The notes beneath the pieces are model-generated. The model ran no database searches. It had not been told where the DNA came from and saw nothing but the letters and a program-made list of their open reading frames with translations. Of a stretch of 9,659 bases of DNA, positions 1 to 6,785 are shown one piece after another; position 1 is the first letter of the stretch; each line of letters opens with the position of its first letter. The translations under genes and the position numbers were made by a program. Source of the DNA: Flavobacteriaceae bacterium (lineage in GTDB: Bacteria > Bacteroidota > Bacteroidia > Flavobacteriales > Flavobacteriaceae); contig JADHLU010000024.1 of NCBI GenBank assembly GCA_016780435.1, positions 1 through 9,659 of the forward strand, given 5' to 3'.

Positions 1-662
1 GCCCTGTCGATGGTGCCGCAGGCACCTATTTCAACAAAATCTCCGACAATCACATTACCCAATTGAGGTATTTTTGAATACACGCCATCGCTGTTGGGTG
101 CAAAACCAAATCCGTCTGCTCCCACCACAGCATTAGGATGAACGATTACCTGTTCTCCAATTACCGTGCGATCAGCTAGATGAGCTCCAGCATACAGAAC
201 GCTTCCTTTTCCGATGCGCACCGAGTCTCCTACAAAAACATGCGGATGAACCTCTACGCTAGCAGCAATTTTGGCGCCTTTGGAGATGTAAGCCCCAGCC
301 GCGACATAACAGCTCGGATCAACCTCGGCCTCCTCATGAATAAACGCTTGTTGACTGATTCCCTCATAAGTCGGACGAATCATTTTCTCGTAAAGTTGAA
401 GCAGCGTTGTAAAGCTAGCATAAGGATCTTTCACACGAAGCAAAGCCGGCTCAACCTTTTGTTTTAAGGGAAGGGATTGGCTTATGATCACAGCCGAAGC
501 TGCGGTTGTGTATAAATGACTTTCGTATTTAGGGTTAGCCAGAAAAGACAGTCCGTGTTTGCTTCCTTGTTCAATCGCCGAGAAATGGTCAATTTCTATA
601 GTGGGATCTCCCTCCACAGTGGCACCAATCCATTCGGCTATTTGGTTAACCTTAAATTTCAT
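1..662 (-). CDS. lpxD: LpxD, UDP-3-O-acylglucosamine N-acyltransferase, N-terminal part (runs off left edge)
   Basis: LpxD adds the second (N-linked) acyl chain to UDP-3-O-acyl-glucosamine in the cytoplasmic stage of lipid A synthesis. My own translation from the ATG at 662-660 gives 220 codons to the edge, out of a usual 340 or so. The N-terminal uridine-binding region is followed from about residue 100 by left-handed beta-helix hexapeptide repeats (for example [11 protein letters not shown] and [15 protein letters not shown]). The LpxD signature DGFGFAP lies at residues 183-189 and IGACGTIDR at 212-220. The catalytic histidine of E. coli LpxD (His239) follows that last motif, so it lies outside the window. 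The gene begins 28 bases after the HD-domain gene on the same strand, with no promoter visible in the gap, so the two are probably cotranscribed. The start agrees with family N-termini (MKF plus a short strand). The identification is secure; only completeness cannot be judged. Confidence 0.96.
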   Translation of the reverse strand, partial: MKFKVNQIAEWIGATVEGDPTIEIDHFSAIEQGSKHGLSFLANPKYESHLYTTAASAVIISQSLPLKQKVEPALLRVKDPYASFTTLLQLYEKMIRPTYEGISQQAFIHEEAEVDPSCYVAAGAYISKGAKIAASVEVHPHVFVGDSVRIGKGSVLYAGAHLADRTVIGEQVIVHPNAVVGADGFGFAPNSDGVYSKIPQLGNVIVGDFVEIGACGTIDR

Positions 663-690
663 AGGCAACAAAGTTAAACAATTCTACTGT

Positions 691-1923
691 TTACAGTGCG
701 GGAGCGCAGATGTAGTTCTTTTCATGGGTGGCCAAAAAGGCTGGGGTACCTAAATAACGGCTTGCTTTAATAAAATCCTCGACCGAACCGTCTCTAAATA
801 GAATGCGTATGGGTTCTTTCGACGCATCGTATGCCCGATTCCACAGCGTACCCTTGTACACCAAATAGGCGGATTCCTCATGGCTCAACTTAAATGTTGA
901 AGCGACCTGCTCACAGGTTTCTTCGTAGAATTGAGTCGTTACGGGTTGTTCGCTAAAACGTACTTCTAAAAGAGAGCGGTTCAAGATGGACGAACTTAGA
1001 AAGGAGAGCACGAAATCCTCTGAAACAGCCCATTTTTTTAAGGCAGATAGAATATCGATATCATCTAGTTGGGCAAAGGCGTCAAGCATTGCCTTAGACG
1101 GAAGTTTATCGTTGCTTAACTCGCCATTTGTTGCAGATATAAAGGCTTTGAGCGGTTCCTCGACCGCTAACTCAGCACCTGTTCTGATCAATTCAGATGC
1201 CCGTTCAATGGCCCTTGAAAGCATCAATTCAGCAACTATACTGGTTTTGTGCAAATAAACCTGCCAATACATGAAACGTCTGGCCATTAAAAACTTTTCG
1301 ACCGAGTAAATGGCCTTTTCTTCAACCACTAATCGATTGTCAACAACAGCGAAGGTGTTAATGAGTCGCTCTGCATTTATGTTTCCCTCGGTAACTCCGG
1401 CGTAAAAACTGTCGCGTTTTAAGTAGTCTAGCCGATCAACATCTAACTGACTAGAAACCAACTGATTCAAAAAAGTTCTAGGGTGTTCGCCTTTAAAAAT
1501 AGAAATGGCCGTCGTTAGTCGCTTATCGAACACTGTATTTAAAGCTTGCATGTACGCCAGGGTAAGCGCCTCGTGATGTAAAGGAACAAGCTTGTATTCT
1601 AGTGCATGAGAAAACGGCCCGTGACCAATATCGTGCAGCAAGATGGCCAATAAGAGCCCTTCCTCCTCTTCTTCTGTAAACGCGACGCCCTTAGACTTTA
1701 ATACCCCAATAGCCTTTTGCATTAAATGCATGGCGCCCAAAGCGTGATGAAAACGTGTGTGATGGGCTCCGGGATAAACCAAGTACGACAAGCCCATTTG
1801 AGTAATGCGTCTCAATCGCTGAAAATAGGGATGACTAATGACGTCAAACAACAAATCGCTAGGAACACTCACCGAATTGTAAACCGGATCGTTAATTACT
1901 TTCAGCTTTTTTGATAACCGCAC
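691..1923 (-). CDS. HD-domain phosphohydrolase (SAMHD1/YdhJ-like)
   Basis: A 410-residue cytoplasmic metal-dependent phosphohydrolase of the HD superfamily, resembling the dNTP triphosphohydrolase/SAMHD1 branch. The first motif HHTRFHHALG (residues 54-63) gives the likely ligand H60. The HD doublet is H97-D98 within LLHDIGHGPFSH, and the distal aspartate is probably D161 in LDVDRLDYLKRD. All four expected metal ligands are therefore present. The N-terminal INDPVYNSV and HPYFQRLRRI segments are also typical of the family. The start is a GTG at 1923-1921: an in-frame TAA lies a few codons upstream and there is no suitable ATG nearby, so the family N-terminus requires it. The gene is the first of a pair with lpxD. 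In flavobacteria, as I recall, an HD gene of this type commonly sits beside lpxD, but its substrate is not established. Whether it cleaves dNTPs or another phosphoester cannot be told from sequence. Confidence 0.9.
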   Translation of the reverse strand: MRLSKKLKVINDPVYNSVSVPSDLLFDVISHPYFQRLRRITQMGLSYLVYPGAHHTRFHHALGAMHLMQKAIGVLKSKGVAFTEEEEEGLLLAILLHDIGHGPFSHALEYKLVPLHHEALTLAYMQALNTVFDKRLTTAISIFKGEHPRTFLNQLVSSQLDVDRLDYLKRDSFYAGVTEGNINAERLINTFAVVDNRLVVEEKAIYSVEKFLMARRFMYWQVYLHKTSIVAELMLSRAIERASELIRTGAELAVEEPLKAFISATNGELSNDKLPSKAMLDAFAQLDDIDILSALKKWAVSEDFVLSFLSSSILNRSLLEVRFSEQPVTTQFYEETCEQVASTFKLSHEESAYLVYKGTLWNRAYDASKEPIRILFRDGSVEDFIKASRYLGTPAFLATHEKNYICAPAL

Positions 1924-1931
1924 TATCTTTA
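1924..1931 (+). promoter_or_regulatory. Possible -7 box for the tsaE operon
   Basis: TATCTTTA is one mismatch from TAnnTTTG and identical to the box proposed for aroB. It lies immediately upstream of the HD gene's GTG in the 38-base divergent gap, 30 bases before the tsaE ATG at 1962. No TTTG was found at the correct -33 spacing, so this is a weak call. Confidence 0.25.
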
Positions 1932-1961
1932 GGGTTTAGAGTTGGTAAAGATCAACAGAAT

Positions 1962-2399
1962 ATGTTAGAAACCCAATTTGAGGGCACTCCTAAAAGAATG
2001 GTTTATACGCTAGACGCTATCGATGAAGCAGCAGCGTTTGTGCTCAGAGAATCATCACATAAGGTACTTCTGTTCTCCGGTGATATGGGGGCCGGAAAAA
2101 CCACCCTAATCGCCTCAATCTTAAAGCAATTAGGGAGTAAAGATCGGGTGTCGAGTCCTACTTTCTCAATCGTAAATGAATACCACTGTTCTGAAGGTAG
2201 GCTTGTGTATCATTTTGACCTGTACCGCATTGAATCGATTGACGAGCTCAATGAATTCGGTTTCGATTCGTATCTAAATACCAATGCTTATATCTTTATC
2301 GAATGGCCCGAAAACCTTTATGGGAACCAGCCTTTAGAGGTTAATCGAATATTTATTGAGGAGTCGGCCGAGAATGAACGGAGGCTTACCTTATATTAA
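1962..2399 (+). CDS. tsaE: TsaE, ATPase of the tRNA t6A (threonylcarbamoyladenosine) complex
   Basis: TsaE is the small P-loop ATPase that works with TsaD and TsaB to put threonylcarbamoyl on A37 of ANN-decoding tRNAs. The Walker A motif GDMGAGKTT is clear, followed by the family motifs SSPTFSIVNEY, YHFDLYRI and FIEWPE. The ATG at 1962 gives 145 residues. An in-frame ATG at 1998 gives 133 residues beginning MVYTLDAIDE, which fits the usual TsaE N-terminus at least as well, so the start is unsettled between the two. The open frame extends back to a TTG at 1911, but that would overlap the divergent HD gene and has no family support. The gene leads a plus-strand run: the next gene starts 32 bases after its stop. 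A possible promoter box lies at 1924-1931. Function is secure from motifs. Confidence 0.94.
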   Translation: MLETQFEGTPKRMVYTLDAIDEAAAFVLRESSHKVLLFSGDMGAGKTTLIASILKQLGSKDRVSSPTFSIVNEYHCSEGRLVYHFDLYRIESIDELNEFGFDSYLNTNAYIFIEWPENLYGNQPLEVNRIFIEESAENERRLTLY

Positions 2400-2431
2400 A
2401 GGGTTAATTGCTTTTAATGTCTTTTTAATTC

Positions 2432-3625
2432 ATGAGTCAATCCCCATTTTCTAGAAAAGAACTGCTGCCACAAGAGGAAAAATTAGCTGTCGCCTATTCA
2501 GCCTCAGCTTTAGTCATAGCCTTCGCGAAAGCCTCATCGCTTCAAGAGCGAAGAGCACCTATATCACCAGCAGGAGTTGCGGTTTTGGCATCAAATAACC
2601 ACCATGTGATGGTAGAATCTCAGCTAGGAGATGCGGCGGGTTACTGCGATCAATTGTACGCTGAGGCCGGGGCAATCATCACTAGCGATTTAAAAAAATT
2701 GTACGCCGCATCAGTAGTGGTAAAAGTTGATCCCCCTTCAGAGGTAGAAATTAAGCGGATGAACAATGGGGCTGTTTTAGTTTCAGCCCTTCAGATAAAG
2801 ACAAGAAAGCGTTCCTTTTTTGAGCAGTTACTCAAAAAAAATATAACTGCGATAGCCCTTGAATACATTGAAGATGGTCATGGAGGTTACCCGTTTGTAG
2901 AGAGTTTAGGCGAAATTTCAGGGGTTAGTTCTGTACTGATAGCCGCAGAGTTACTGGCCACCTCGCAGAAGGCTAAGGGAATACTATTCGGCAATATAAG
3001 CGGAGTAAAACCGTTAAGCACCGTAGTTATAGGTGCCTCGTCAACCGGAGTTGTAGCTGCTAAAACGGCGATGGCCTTAGGGAGTCAAGTGGCTCTTTTC
3101 GATCTAGACGTTTCTAAGCTGCGTATAGCTCGCCAACATATTTCAGCTAATTTGTCTACCCAACTCATTGCAGACACGGCCTTGGCTGAAGCACTAAAAG
3201 AGGCTGACGTGGTCATAGGGGCGCTCTCGGGCGAGCGCAGAGCTCCGGTCGTTGTTAGTCAATCTATGGTTGACCAAATGCAAGAAGGTTCCGTTATTAT
3301 TGATATTTCTATCGATAGCGGGGGCTGCATAGAGACCTCTGAACTAACCACTCACGACCGCCCTACCACTAGTTACAATGGCGTTGTTCACTACGGAGTT
3401 CCCAATATTCCCTCACGTTACCCGAAGAGTTCAACGGATGCCCTAAGCGCGCTGATTACTCCATTCGTACTAAAACTCTCTTATGAGCCACAGATCGAAA
3501 CTGTTTTAGCGAAGGACGCCACCGTGGCCTCTGGAGTTTACTGCTACAAAAACAAAGCGACCAAGCCTGCATTAAACGATTGGTTTGGATTCGATTTTCA
3601 CGATCTAAAACTGTACCTACTTTGA
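2432..3625 (+). CDS. ald: Alanine dehydrogenase/PNT-family oxidoreductase (usually annotated alanine dehydrogenase)
   Basis: A 397-residue protein of the alanine dehydrogenase/pyridine nucleotide transhydrogenase family. The classical enzyme interconverts L-alanine and pyruvate plus ammonium with NAD. The N-terminal substrate domain contains ERRAPISPAGV (R41 aligns with the substrate-binding Arg15 of classical Ald). The NAD-binding Rossmann fold begins at residues 198-206 with VVIGASSTG, a looser form of GxGxxG, and has acidic residues D224 and D226 at the end of strand 2. DISIDSGGCIETS (291-303) supplies D295, matching catalytic Asp270. However, aligning KVDPPSEVEI...VSALQI with the classical KVKEP...YLHLA puts D100 where substrate Lys75 should be and Q121 where His96 should be. 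Bacteroidota homologues, as I recall, share this SALQ form. The assignment to the family is firm, but alanine activity is inferred. It sits 32 bases after tsaE and overlaps the start of the next gene, so it is probably the middle gene of an operon. Confidence 0.84.
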   Translation: MSQSPFSRKELLPQEEKLAVAYSASALVIAFAKASSLQERRAPISPAGVAVLASNNHHVMVESQLGDAAGYCDQLYAEAGAIITSDLKKLYAASVVVKVDPPSEVEIKRMNNGAVLVSALQIKTRKRSFFEQLLKKNITAIALEYIEDGHGGYPFVESLGEISGVSSVLIAAELLATSQKAKGILFGNISGVKPLSTVVIGASSTGVVAAKTAMALGSQVALFDLDVSKLRIARQHISANLSTQLIADTALAEALKEADVVIGALSGERRAPVVVSQSMVDQMQEGSVIIDISIDSGGCIETSELTTHDRPTTSYNGVVHYGVPNIPSRYPKSSTDALSALITPFVLKLSYEPQIETVLAKDATVASGVYCYKNKATKPALNDWFGFDFHDLKLYLL

Positions 3626-3966
3626 ATGTATTTAGTGCTCAATTTCTAAAACGCTTTATGTGGTATGCCCTAGGGCTTACTCTCGGATTGTTCTTTTTAA
3701 ACTTCATTATCGATAAAAAAACAGGCGGAAAAGGCCTAGATTTTTGTTACCTACCTGAATGCCGTGTGCTTAAAGAATTGCGAAATACTCCACTAAGACC
3801 AGCAGAAGACTCTATAAAGGTGAAAGCGATTTTGACCGATGGAAGAATTCTATTCGCTGAAAGCTCCCCAAGAAAGAAGCCCTGTAAGCAGTACGTGCTC
3901 ATTCACCAGAACAAGCGGTATGTTTTTGAGAAGTGCGATACCTACCTCACCTACTTTGAACCGTAG
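3622..3966 (+). CDS. Small membrane-anchored protein, possibly DUF4258
   Basis: I do not recognise a biochemical function. With a TTG start at 3622 the protein has 114 residues. A short basic N-terminus precedes one hydrophobic helix at about residues 13-30 (YALGLTLGLFFLNFII), then a Lys/Gly-rich linker. A small domain follows with cysteines at 42, 47, 88 and 105. The pattern VKAILTDGRILFAESS...KPCKQY...KRYVFEKCDT resembles DUF4258-like proteins found downstream of alanine dehydrogenase in flavobacteria, recalled from memory only. The single helix suggests an inner-membrane anchor with the domain probably on the periplasmic side. The TTG overlaps the preceding stop as TTGA, suggesting translational coupling; an ATG at 3658 would remove part of the basic N-terminus and give 102 residues. 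The frame is open back to 3580, but that part lies inside the previous gene. The 3' end overlaps the convergent proline dehydrogenase by 20 bases. Confidence 0.7.
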   Translation: MNVFSAQFLKRFMWYALGLTLGLFFLNFIIDKKTGGKGLDFCYLPECRVLKELRNTPLRPAEDSIKVKAILTDGRILFAESSPRKKPCKQYVLIHQNKRYVFEKCDTYLTYFEP

Positions 3967-5131
3967 AAGTCTGTTTTCTTCTGTTCATCTCCTTGCGCAA
4001 TAAACTGAGTTCGCGACCGGTTTGTCCGGCAATTGAGGTGTTTTCTTCAGCCCTGCGAATGAGGTAAGGAAGCACCTCCTTAACCGGTCCGTAGGGAATT
4101 AATTTGGCTACGCGTGCGTTCGCTTCTGCCATATTATAGGTGATCTGATCACTCATGCCCTGCAACTGTCCGAACCAAACATTAGGATGGTCGAGTGTTT
4201 GGTAGTGCTCCATGGCCAAACGAGCTGCCTTTAAGGTGCTTTGCTCATTGTGTGTGCCAATGAAGACAGCAACAGTATCGGTATGTTCAAAGACAAATTC
4301 AACCGCCTTGTCGTAAAGCACATCGGTCGCCTCTTTAGTTTCGCAAATGGGTGAGGTATAGCCCATCTGTTTAGCGCGCGCTCTTTCCTTCTCCATATAA
4401 GCGCCTCGAACGAGTTTGGCTCCCAATTTGAAGCCTTCTTCTTTGGCGCGTAAGGTATATTCGGTTAGCTTATCTAATCGGTCAGCGAGATAGAGCTGAA
4501 AGGTGTTGTATATCAATACTTTATCGGTGTTGAATCGACGCATCAAGTCAAATGCCAATTCATCTGCCGCGGCCTGCATCCAACTTTCTTCAGCATCGAT
4601 CATTATAGCTTGGTTCAATGCAGCGGCTGTTTCGCCAATAGCGATATACCTTCTTTTAATCGCCTCAAAGGTTTCTGAGGTGTAATTCTTTTGTTGAGAG
4701 GCTGCCTGAAAATCTTCTAACCTTCCAATTGAGGTAGGTTTAAAGACGGCAAAGGCAATATTTTTACTTTTAGAGGCGTTCTTAATCTCCTCCTTAATGA
4801 GTAGCACGTTTTTATCAAACTGACTATCAGTATCTTGGCCTTCAACTGAATAGTCTAAAATTGCACGCACTCCTGTTTTTTCTAACTTATCCACAAGGGG
4901 CTTGCAGCTCTCCAGCGTAATCCCACCACAAAAGTGCTTAAATACTGTTGACTTTATCAGCCACTCTATGGGCAGGCCAATTTTCAGCGCCCACTGCATA
5001 AAACCGTTTCCAAACGCCACTAGCCGCTTGTTTCTCAGTAATTCGAATAAGAATCGCGCTTTAAGTAGTTCGTTGTTGCTTTTAGAGGCAAAGGCTACTT
5101 CGGTATTTCGGAAATCAACCGCTTTGTTCAT
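3947..5131 (-). CDS. Proline dehydrogenase (monofunctional, FAD-dependent)
   Basis: This enzyme oxidises L-proline to delta-1-pyrroline-5-carboxylate and passes electrons from FAD to the respiratory quinone pool; it is the first step of proline catabolism. The 394-residue protein is the catalytic barrel alone. It lacks the aldehyde dehydrogenase domain of bifunctional PutA, and no such gene is visible in the window. Family landmarks in order are STVFKHFCGG (61-70), ILDYSVEG (91-98), the barrel strand AVFKPTSIG (128-136), KLVRGAYMEKER (239-250), IGTHNEQS (291-298) and YLIRRAEENTS (356-366). The paired arginines R359-R360 match the proline-carboxylate-binding arginines of PutA. I chose the ATG at 5131-5129 over a TTG at 5155 for two reasons: flavobacterial homologues begin near MN..DF.NTEVAFA, and the TTG lies in a perfect -7 promoter box (5153-5160). 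It is divergent from aroB and converges with the small membrane protein gene. Confidence 0.95.
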   Translation of the reverse strand: MNKAVDFRNTEVAFASKSNNELLKARFLFELLRNKRLVAFGNGFMQWALKIGLPIEWLIKSTVFKHFCGGITLESCKPLVDKLEKTGVRAILDYSVEGQDTDSQFDKNVLLIKEEIKNASKSKNIAFAVFKPTSIGRLEDFQAASQQKNYTSETFEAIKRRYIAIGETAAALNQAIMIDAEESWMQAAADELAFDLMRRFNTDKVLIYNTFQLYLADRLDKLTEYTLRAKEEGFKLGAKLVRGAYMEKERARAKQMGYTSPICETKEATDVLYDKAVEFVFEHTDTVAVFIGTHNEQSTLKAARLAMEHYQTLDHPNVWFGQLQGMSDQITYNMAEANARVAKLIPYGPVKEVLPYLIRRAEENTSIAGQTGRELSLLRKEMNRRKQTSTVQSR

Positions 5132-5152
5132 TTCAATGCTGCAATTTTTCGG

Positions 5153-5160
5153 CAAATATA
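5153..5160 (-). promoter_or_regulatory. Bacteroidota-type -7 box for proline dehydrogenase
   Basis: Read on the minus strand, the eight bases are TATATTTG, an exact match to the Bacteroidota sigma-ABfr -7 consensus TAnnTTTG. Transcription would begin about 5-7 bases downstream, near 5146, leaving a leader of about 15 bases before the ATG at 5131. A weak -33 candidate, TTTC, lies at 5179-5176 on the same strand; the better TTTG form is absent. Confidence 0.6.
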
Positions 5161-5173
5161 CCCTAATTCGGTA

Positions 5174-5201
5174 TTGAAATATTCGAGAGAATGTATCTTT
5201 A
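5174..5201 (+). promoter_or_regulatory. Putative aroB promoter (TTG, 17-base spacer, TATCTTTA)
   Basis: A TTG at 5174-5176 is followed, after 17 bases, by TATCTTTA at 5194-5201, one mismatch from the TAnnTTTG -7 consensus. The box ends only six bases before the aroB ATG at 5208, so the expected transcript would have almost no leader. A short inverted repeat, ATTC-N4-GAAT (5181-5192), lies in the spacer. The call rests on pattern and position only. Confidence 0.4.
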
Positions 5202-5207
5202 ACCCCG

Positions 5208-6254
5208 ATGATACACGCACCTGTTTTATTTTATCAAGTCGAAGCAGAAAGTTACTTGCGTTCGCTTGACAGCATCGCACAGTTCTCTCAGCTTTTTGTG
5301 CTCACTGATGAAAATACACATACCCATTGTCTACCCGTTTTAAGTGGGTTTTTAGGAGATCAGACGTTTATCGAAATTCAGATTCCTTCTGGCGAAGTAA
5401 ACAAAACCATCTCGAGCTGCACGTATATATGGTCTCAACTTACTGCTCACCAGGCTGATCGCAGCGCGCTTGTCTTGCTGTTGGGCGGAGGAGTACTTAC
5501 CGATATGGGCGCCTTTGCCGCTAGCTGCTATAAGAGAGGCCTTCGTTTTGTAAATATTCCTACCACGTTACTGGCTATGGTAGACGCATCTACTGGATCC
5601 AAGACCGGAATCGATTTTGAGGGACTTAAGAACCACATAGGGCTATTCTCCTCACCCCTGGCCACCCTTATCCACCAAGACTTTCTTCGTACACTTGATT
5701 TGCGGCAGTTTAAAAGCGGAGTCTGTGAAATGTTTAAACACGGGCTTATTGCGAGTGCCAAGCACTGGCAGCTGTTGAAGACCCACAGTGACCATCCCGA
5801 GCAGCTCATTGCAGAATCGGTTGCGCTTAAGGTGAAAATTGTCAGTCAAGACCCTACCGAAAAAGGACTGCGAAAAATTTTGAATTTCGGGCATACCCTT
5901 GGTCATGCGCTAGAAACCTATTTCTTGAATACCGAAAACCCTTTGTTGCACGGAGAGGCCATTGCGGCAGGTATTTTATTGGAAAGCTTTCTCTCCGCTC
6001 ACTACGGATCGCTGAGCAAAGCCGAGCTCGATGATATCAGCTCTACTCTCAACACCTACTATACTTTACCCCAACTTTCAAGAGAAACGCAAGAGGCCGT
6101 TGTTTTACTGATGAGGCATGACAAAAAAAACCACAAAGATGCCGTGAACTTTGTGGCTTTAGCGAAAATCGGTGAGGCCAAATACGACATCACCTATACC
6201 GATGAGGCCCTTCAAGAGGCCTTTGACTTCTACAACACCCTTACATATCGTTAA
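5208..6254 (+). CDS. aroB: 3-dehydroquinate synthase
   Basis: AroB converts DAHP to 3-dehydroquinate, the second step of the shikimate pathway, using NAD and a divalent metal (usually zinc) in the cytoplasm. The 348-residue length is normal. The NAD-binding motif LLGGGVLTDMGAFAAS spans about 91-106, and the family motif IPTTLLAMVDASTGSKTGID spans 117-136. The likely metal ligands are E174 (in CEMFKHGLIA), H229 (in LNFGHTLGHALE) and H248 (in HGEAIAAG), by alignment with the characterised fungal enzyme. K136-region and lower lobe motifs such as RHDKKN (about 303-308) are intact, so the gene looks functional. No other in-frame start lies near ATG 5208 that would preserve the N-terminal strand. 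No other shikimate gene is adjacent. The 3' end overlaps the convergent regulator gene by 14 bases. Confidence 0.96.
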   Translation: MIHAPVLFYQVEAESYLRSLDSIAQFSQLFVLTDENTHTHCLPVLSGFLGDQTFIEIQIPSGEVNKTISSCTYIWSQLTAHQADRSALVLLLGGGVLTDMGAFAASCYKRGLRFVNIPTTLLAMVDASTGSKTGIDFEGLKNHIGLFSSPLATLIHQDFLRTLDLRQFKSGVCEMFKHGLIASAKHWQLLKTHSDHPEQLIAESVALKVKIVSQDPTEKGLRKILNFGHTLGHALETYFLNTENPLLHGEAIAAGILLESFLSAHYGSLSKAELDDISSTLNTYYTLPQLSRETQEAVVLLMRHDKKNHKDAVNFVALAKIGEAKYDITYTDEALQEAFDFYNTLTYR

Positions 6255-6720
6255 AAATTCGATGCATTAAGCGTTTTTTATCATTGATCGATTCTTCCAT
6301 CGATATCATGGTCTCAGTGCGGCTAACGCCATCGATATCGTCGATCTTGAATATAATGTTTTTGGCATGCGTAGTGTCTCGCGCACGAACCTTACAGAAG
6401 ATGTTGAATTTCCCAGTTGTAATGTGTGCAACCGTGACAAAGGGAATCTCCTCGAGCCGTTCTAAGACAAATTTTGTTTGGTGGGTTTTTTCAAGAAATA
6501 TGCCCACATAGGCTATGAAGGAATAGCCCAGCTTTACGTAGTCTAGGGTCAGAGACGAACCTTGAATAAGTTCGGCATCCTCCATCTTTTTTACGCGAAC
6601 ATGAACCGTTCCGGCAGAGATCAACAATTTCTTAGCTATGTCAGTGTACGGAATTCTGGTATTGTCAATAAGCATATCCAGAATCTGATGATCGATTTCG
6701 TCTAGTTTAATTTTGGCCAT
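6241..6720 (-). CDS. Lrp/AsnC family transcriptional regulator
   Basis: A 159-residue feast/famine regulator. The N-terminal winged helix-turn-helix covers about residues 5-55 (LDEIDHQILDMLIDN, then IAKKLLISAGTVHVRVKKMEDAELI). A linker (SSLTLDYVKLGY) leads to the C-terminal RAM ligand-binding and oligomerisation domain at about 68-150, with FVTVAHITTGKFNIFCKVRA and IDDIDGVSRTETMISME. Such proteins bind DNA as dimers and octamers and commonly respond to amino acids. The sequence closely matches a highly conserved flavobacterial Lrp/AsnC protein as I remember it, including the C-terminus NDKKRLMHRIFNDM. A perfect -7 box at 6778-6785 gives a leader of about 50 bases. Its neighbourhood (proline dehydrogenase, alanine dehydrogenase-like gene) is consistent with control of amino-acid metabolism, but no target is shown by sequence. 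Confidence 0.94.
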   Translation of the reverse strand: MAKIKLDEIDHQILDMLIDNTRIPYTDIAKKLLISAGTVHVRVKKMEDAELIQGSSLTLDYVKLGYSFIAYVGIFLEKTHQTKFVLERLEEIPFVTVAHITTGKFNIFCKVRARDTTHAKNIIFKIDDIDGVSRTETMISMEESINDKKRLMHRIFNDM

Positions 6721-6754
6721 ATAAATGCACTTCTAATAGAGTTTTTAGTTTTTT

Positions 6755-6771
6755 GCCGACAATCTTTCGGC
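6755..6771 (-). other. Short hairpin at the 5' end of the regulator leader
   Basis: GCCGA (6755-6759) and TCGGC (6767-6771) form a perfect 5-base stem with a 7-base loop. On the minus strand it falls at or just after the predicted transcription start and is followed by an A-rich stretch, not a T-run, so it is not an intrinsic terminator. It may be a leader hairpin, an operator half-site pair, or chance. Confidence 0.3.
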
Positions 6772-6777
6772 GAAATG

Positions 6778-6785
6778 CAAAATTA
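6778..6785 (-). promoter_or_regulatory. Bacteroidota-type -7 box for the Lrp/AsnC gene
   Basis: The minus strand reads TAATTTTG, an exact TAnnTTTG match, about 58 bases upstream of the ATG at 6720. It lies in the 107-base gap between the peptidase stop and the regulator start. This suggests the regulator has its own promoter although it lies downstream of the peptidase gene on the same strand. No clear TTTG -33 element was found at the usual spacing. Confidence 0.5.

Noticed and set aside
12..26. Perfect inverted repeat GGTGCC-GCA-GGCACC
   Set aside because: It lies within lpxD and encodes the conserved ACGT part of the GACGTIDR motif; there is no T-run and no reason to see regulation.
180..467. 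Plus-strand open frame of 95 codons
   Set aside because: It is antisense to lpxD, which has full family motifs on the other strand; the product has no recognisable features.
1911..1961. Upstream TTG start for tsaE
   Set aside because: It would overlap the HD gene start and add residues not found in TsaE proteins; ATG starts at 1962 or 1998 fit better.
3221..3238. Perfect inverted repeat GCGCTC-N6-GAGCGC
   Set aside because: It is inside the alanine dehydrogenase-like gene with no T-run after it and no nearby gene boundary, so it is probably chance.
5132..5155. TTG start for proline dehydrogenase at 5155
   Set aside because: The TTG lies inside the predicted -7 box and would precede the expected transcription start; the ATG at 5131 matches homologues.
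5528..5906. Two overlapping minus-strand open frames
   Set aside because: Both are antisense to the conserved core of aroB, including its metal-ligand region, and show no protein-like features.
6755..6771. The hairpin as an intrinsic terminator for the M14 gene
   Set aside because: There is no T-run after the stem in either direction, and it lies downstream of the regulator's own -7 box.
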